The translations under genes were made by a program, and so were the position numbers. This document shows positions 63,721-64,000 of a stretch of DNA of 64,000 bases, in pieces. Source of the DNA: Bedellia somnulentella (lineage: Eukaryota; Arthropoda; Insecta; Lepidoptera; Bedelliidae); the NCBI GenBank assembly GCA_963576735.1, contig CAUYWD010000148.1, forward strand, positions 1-64,000. Reading direction: 5' to 3'. A model generated the notes under the pieces. The model saw only the letters and a program-made list of their open reading frames with translations, made no database searches and had not been told where the DNA came from. The stretch's first letter is position 1. The number at the start of each line of letters is the position of its first letter.

Positions 63721-64000
63721 TCGAGTTTTACTATCCTACGCGCTAGGGACTGGAGACCCTCCAGCCATTCATCTTGTTGGCACGCTGACCTTAAGATTGG
63801 GGTGATTTTTTATAGAGGTTTTCTTCCTCGCGGCTCAGACCTCAGTGGCCTGAGCCCCCGTTCTTACAAGTAAGTTTACGGGTTGGCCGACAGTGACGTA
63901 AAGAAACTGCCGCCCCCTAACCACCAGGCCGCTCAATGTGAGACAGACGCCGGGGCTAAACTCCACAAAATAAACCCGATGCGGGAAAGACGACTCGATA
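63685..64000 (-). other. S13 5' UTR, partial
   Basis: 316 nt to the window edge, no gene. T-rich GAGG/CCTC hairpin near 63810-63835 and a shortened CAGGCCGCTCAATGTG module are visible. The terminal part is outside the window. Confidence 0.65.

Larger units (their letters stand above)
60380..64000 (-). mobile_element. S13: broken SART-like element, cut by right window edge
   Basis: Contains the 5' UTR, an ORF1 interrupted by an AT-rich insertion, and only the endonuclease part of ORF2. The 3' side ends near 60395 without 3' UTR or poly(A) and joins degenerate then regular telomeric repeats. The 5' end lies beyond the window. Innermost element on this side. Confidence 0.88.

Noticed and set aside
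1..64000. TRAS family assignment
   Set aside because: TRAS elements are inserted in the opposite orientation in TTAGG repeats as I recall; here poly(A) is followed by AGGTTAGG, and ORF1 length and UAAUG junctions match SART. A phylogeny of the RT domain would settle it.

Overview
The window is an insect-type telomere or subtelomere. Its backbone is (CCTAA)n on the + strand, i.e. (TTAGG)n on the - strand. The array is broken up by head-to-tail non-LTR retrotransposons, all on the - strand. Because the TTAGG strand runs 5'->3' toward position 1, the chromosome terminus should lie to the left and the centromere to the right. TTAGG repeats, R1-clade proteins, poly(A) tails abutting AGGTTAGG and UAAUG-type ORF1/ORF2 junctions together fit the SART group first described in Bombyx. 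I cannot assign the insect order from sequence alone.

Layout (element names S1-S13, N1, N2 are mine). S1 runs off the left edge. S3, S4, S5, S7, S8, S10 and S12 are full-length (about 6.0-6.3 kb with both termini present), and six of these have both ORFs open; S3 has a frameshift in ORF2. S2, S6 and S9 are 5'-truncated. S11 is truncated at both ends yet carries a poly(A) tail. S13 runs off the right edge; its 3' part is lost and it joins telomeric repeats without poly(A). N1 and N2 are about 630-nt ORF-less derivatives with SART-like ends. Spacers between elements are 1-26 telomeric units long. At nearly every insertion the break is in the same phase, CCT^AACC. From 57820 to 60320 an AT-rich satellite of about 355 bp (7 monomers) lies between two telomeric tracts. 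S13 carries a separate AT-rich insertion of about 347 bp in ORF1.

Each full element is read on the - strand as: structured 5' UTR, ORF1 (gag-like, about 650-760 aa, usually with an AT-hook, then a coiled coil, a gag core and three C-terminal zinc knuckles), ORF2 (about 1040 aa: APE-type endonuclease, reverse transcriptase with YADD, C-terminal CCHC), a 3' UTR of about 385 nt and poly(A). From family knowledge, ORF1 protein packages the RNA and targets it to telomeres, the ORF2 endonuclease nicks the telomeric repeat, and the RT copies RNA from the 3' end by target-primed reverse transcription. ORF2 is expected to be made by stop-start reinitiation.

The strongest unexplained signal is an array of five small hairpins spanning the end of the 5' UTR and the first ~35 codons of ORF1. 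Stems covary between copies, and one hairpin keeps an 8-bp stem and 4-nt loop throughout, with GAAA and UUCG loops in two divergent copies. A second covarying structure sits at the 3' end and is shared with N1/N2. Next come the non-autonomous N1/N2 elements themselves and the probable healed chromosome break at 60380.
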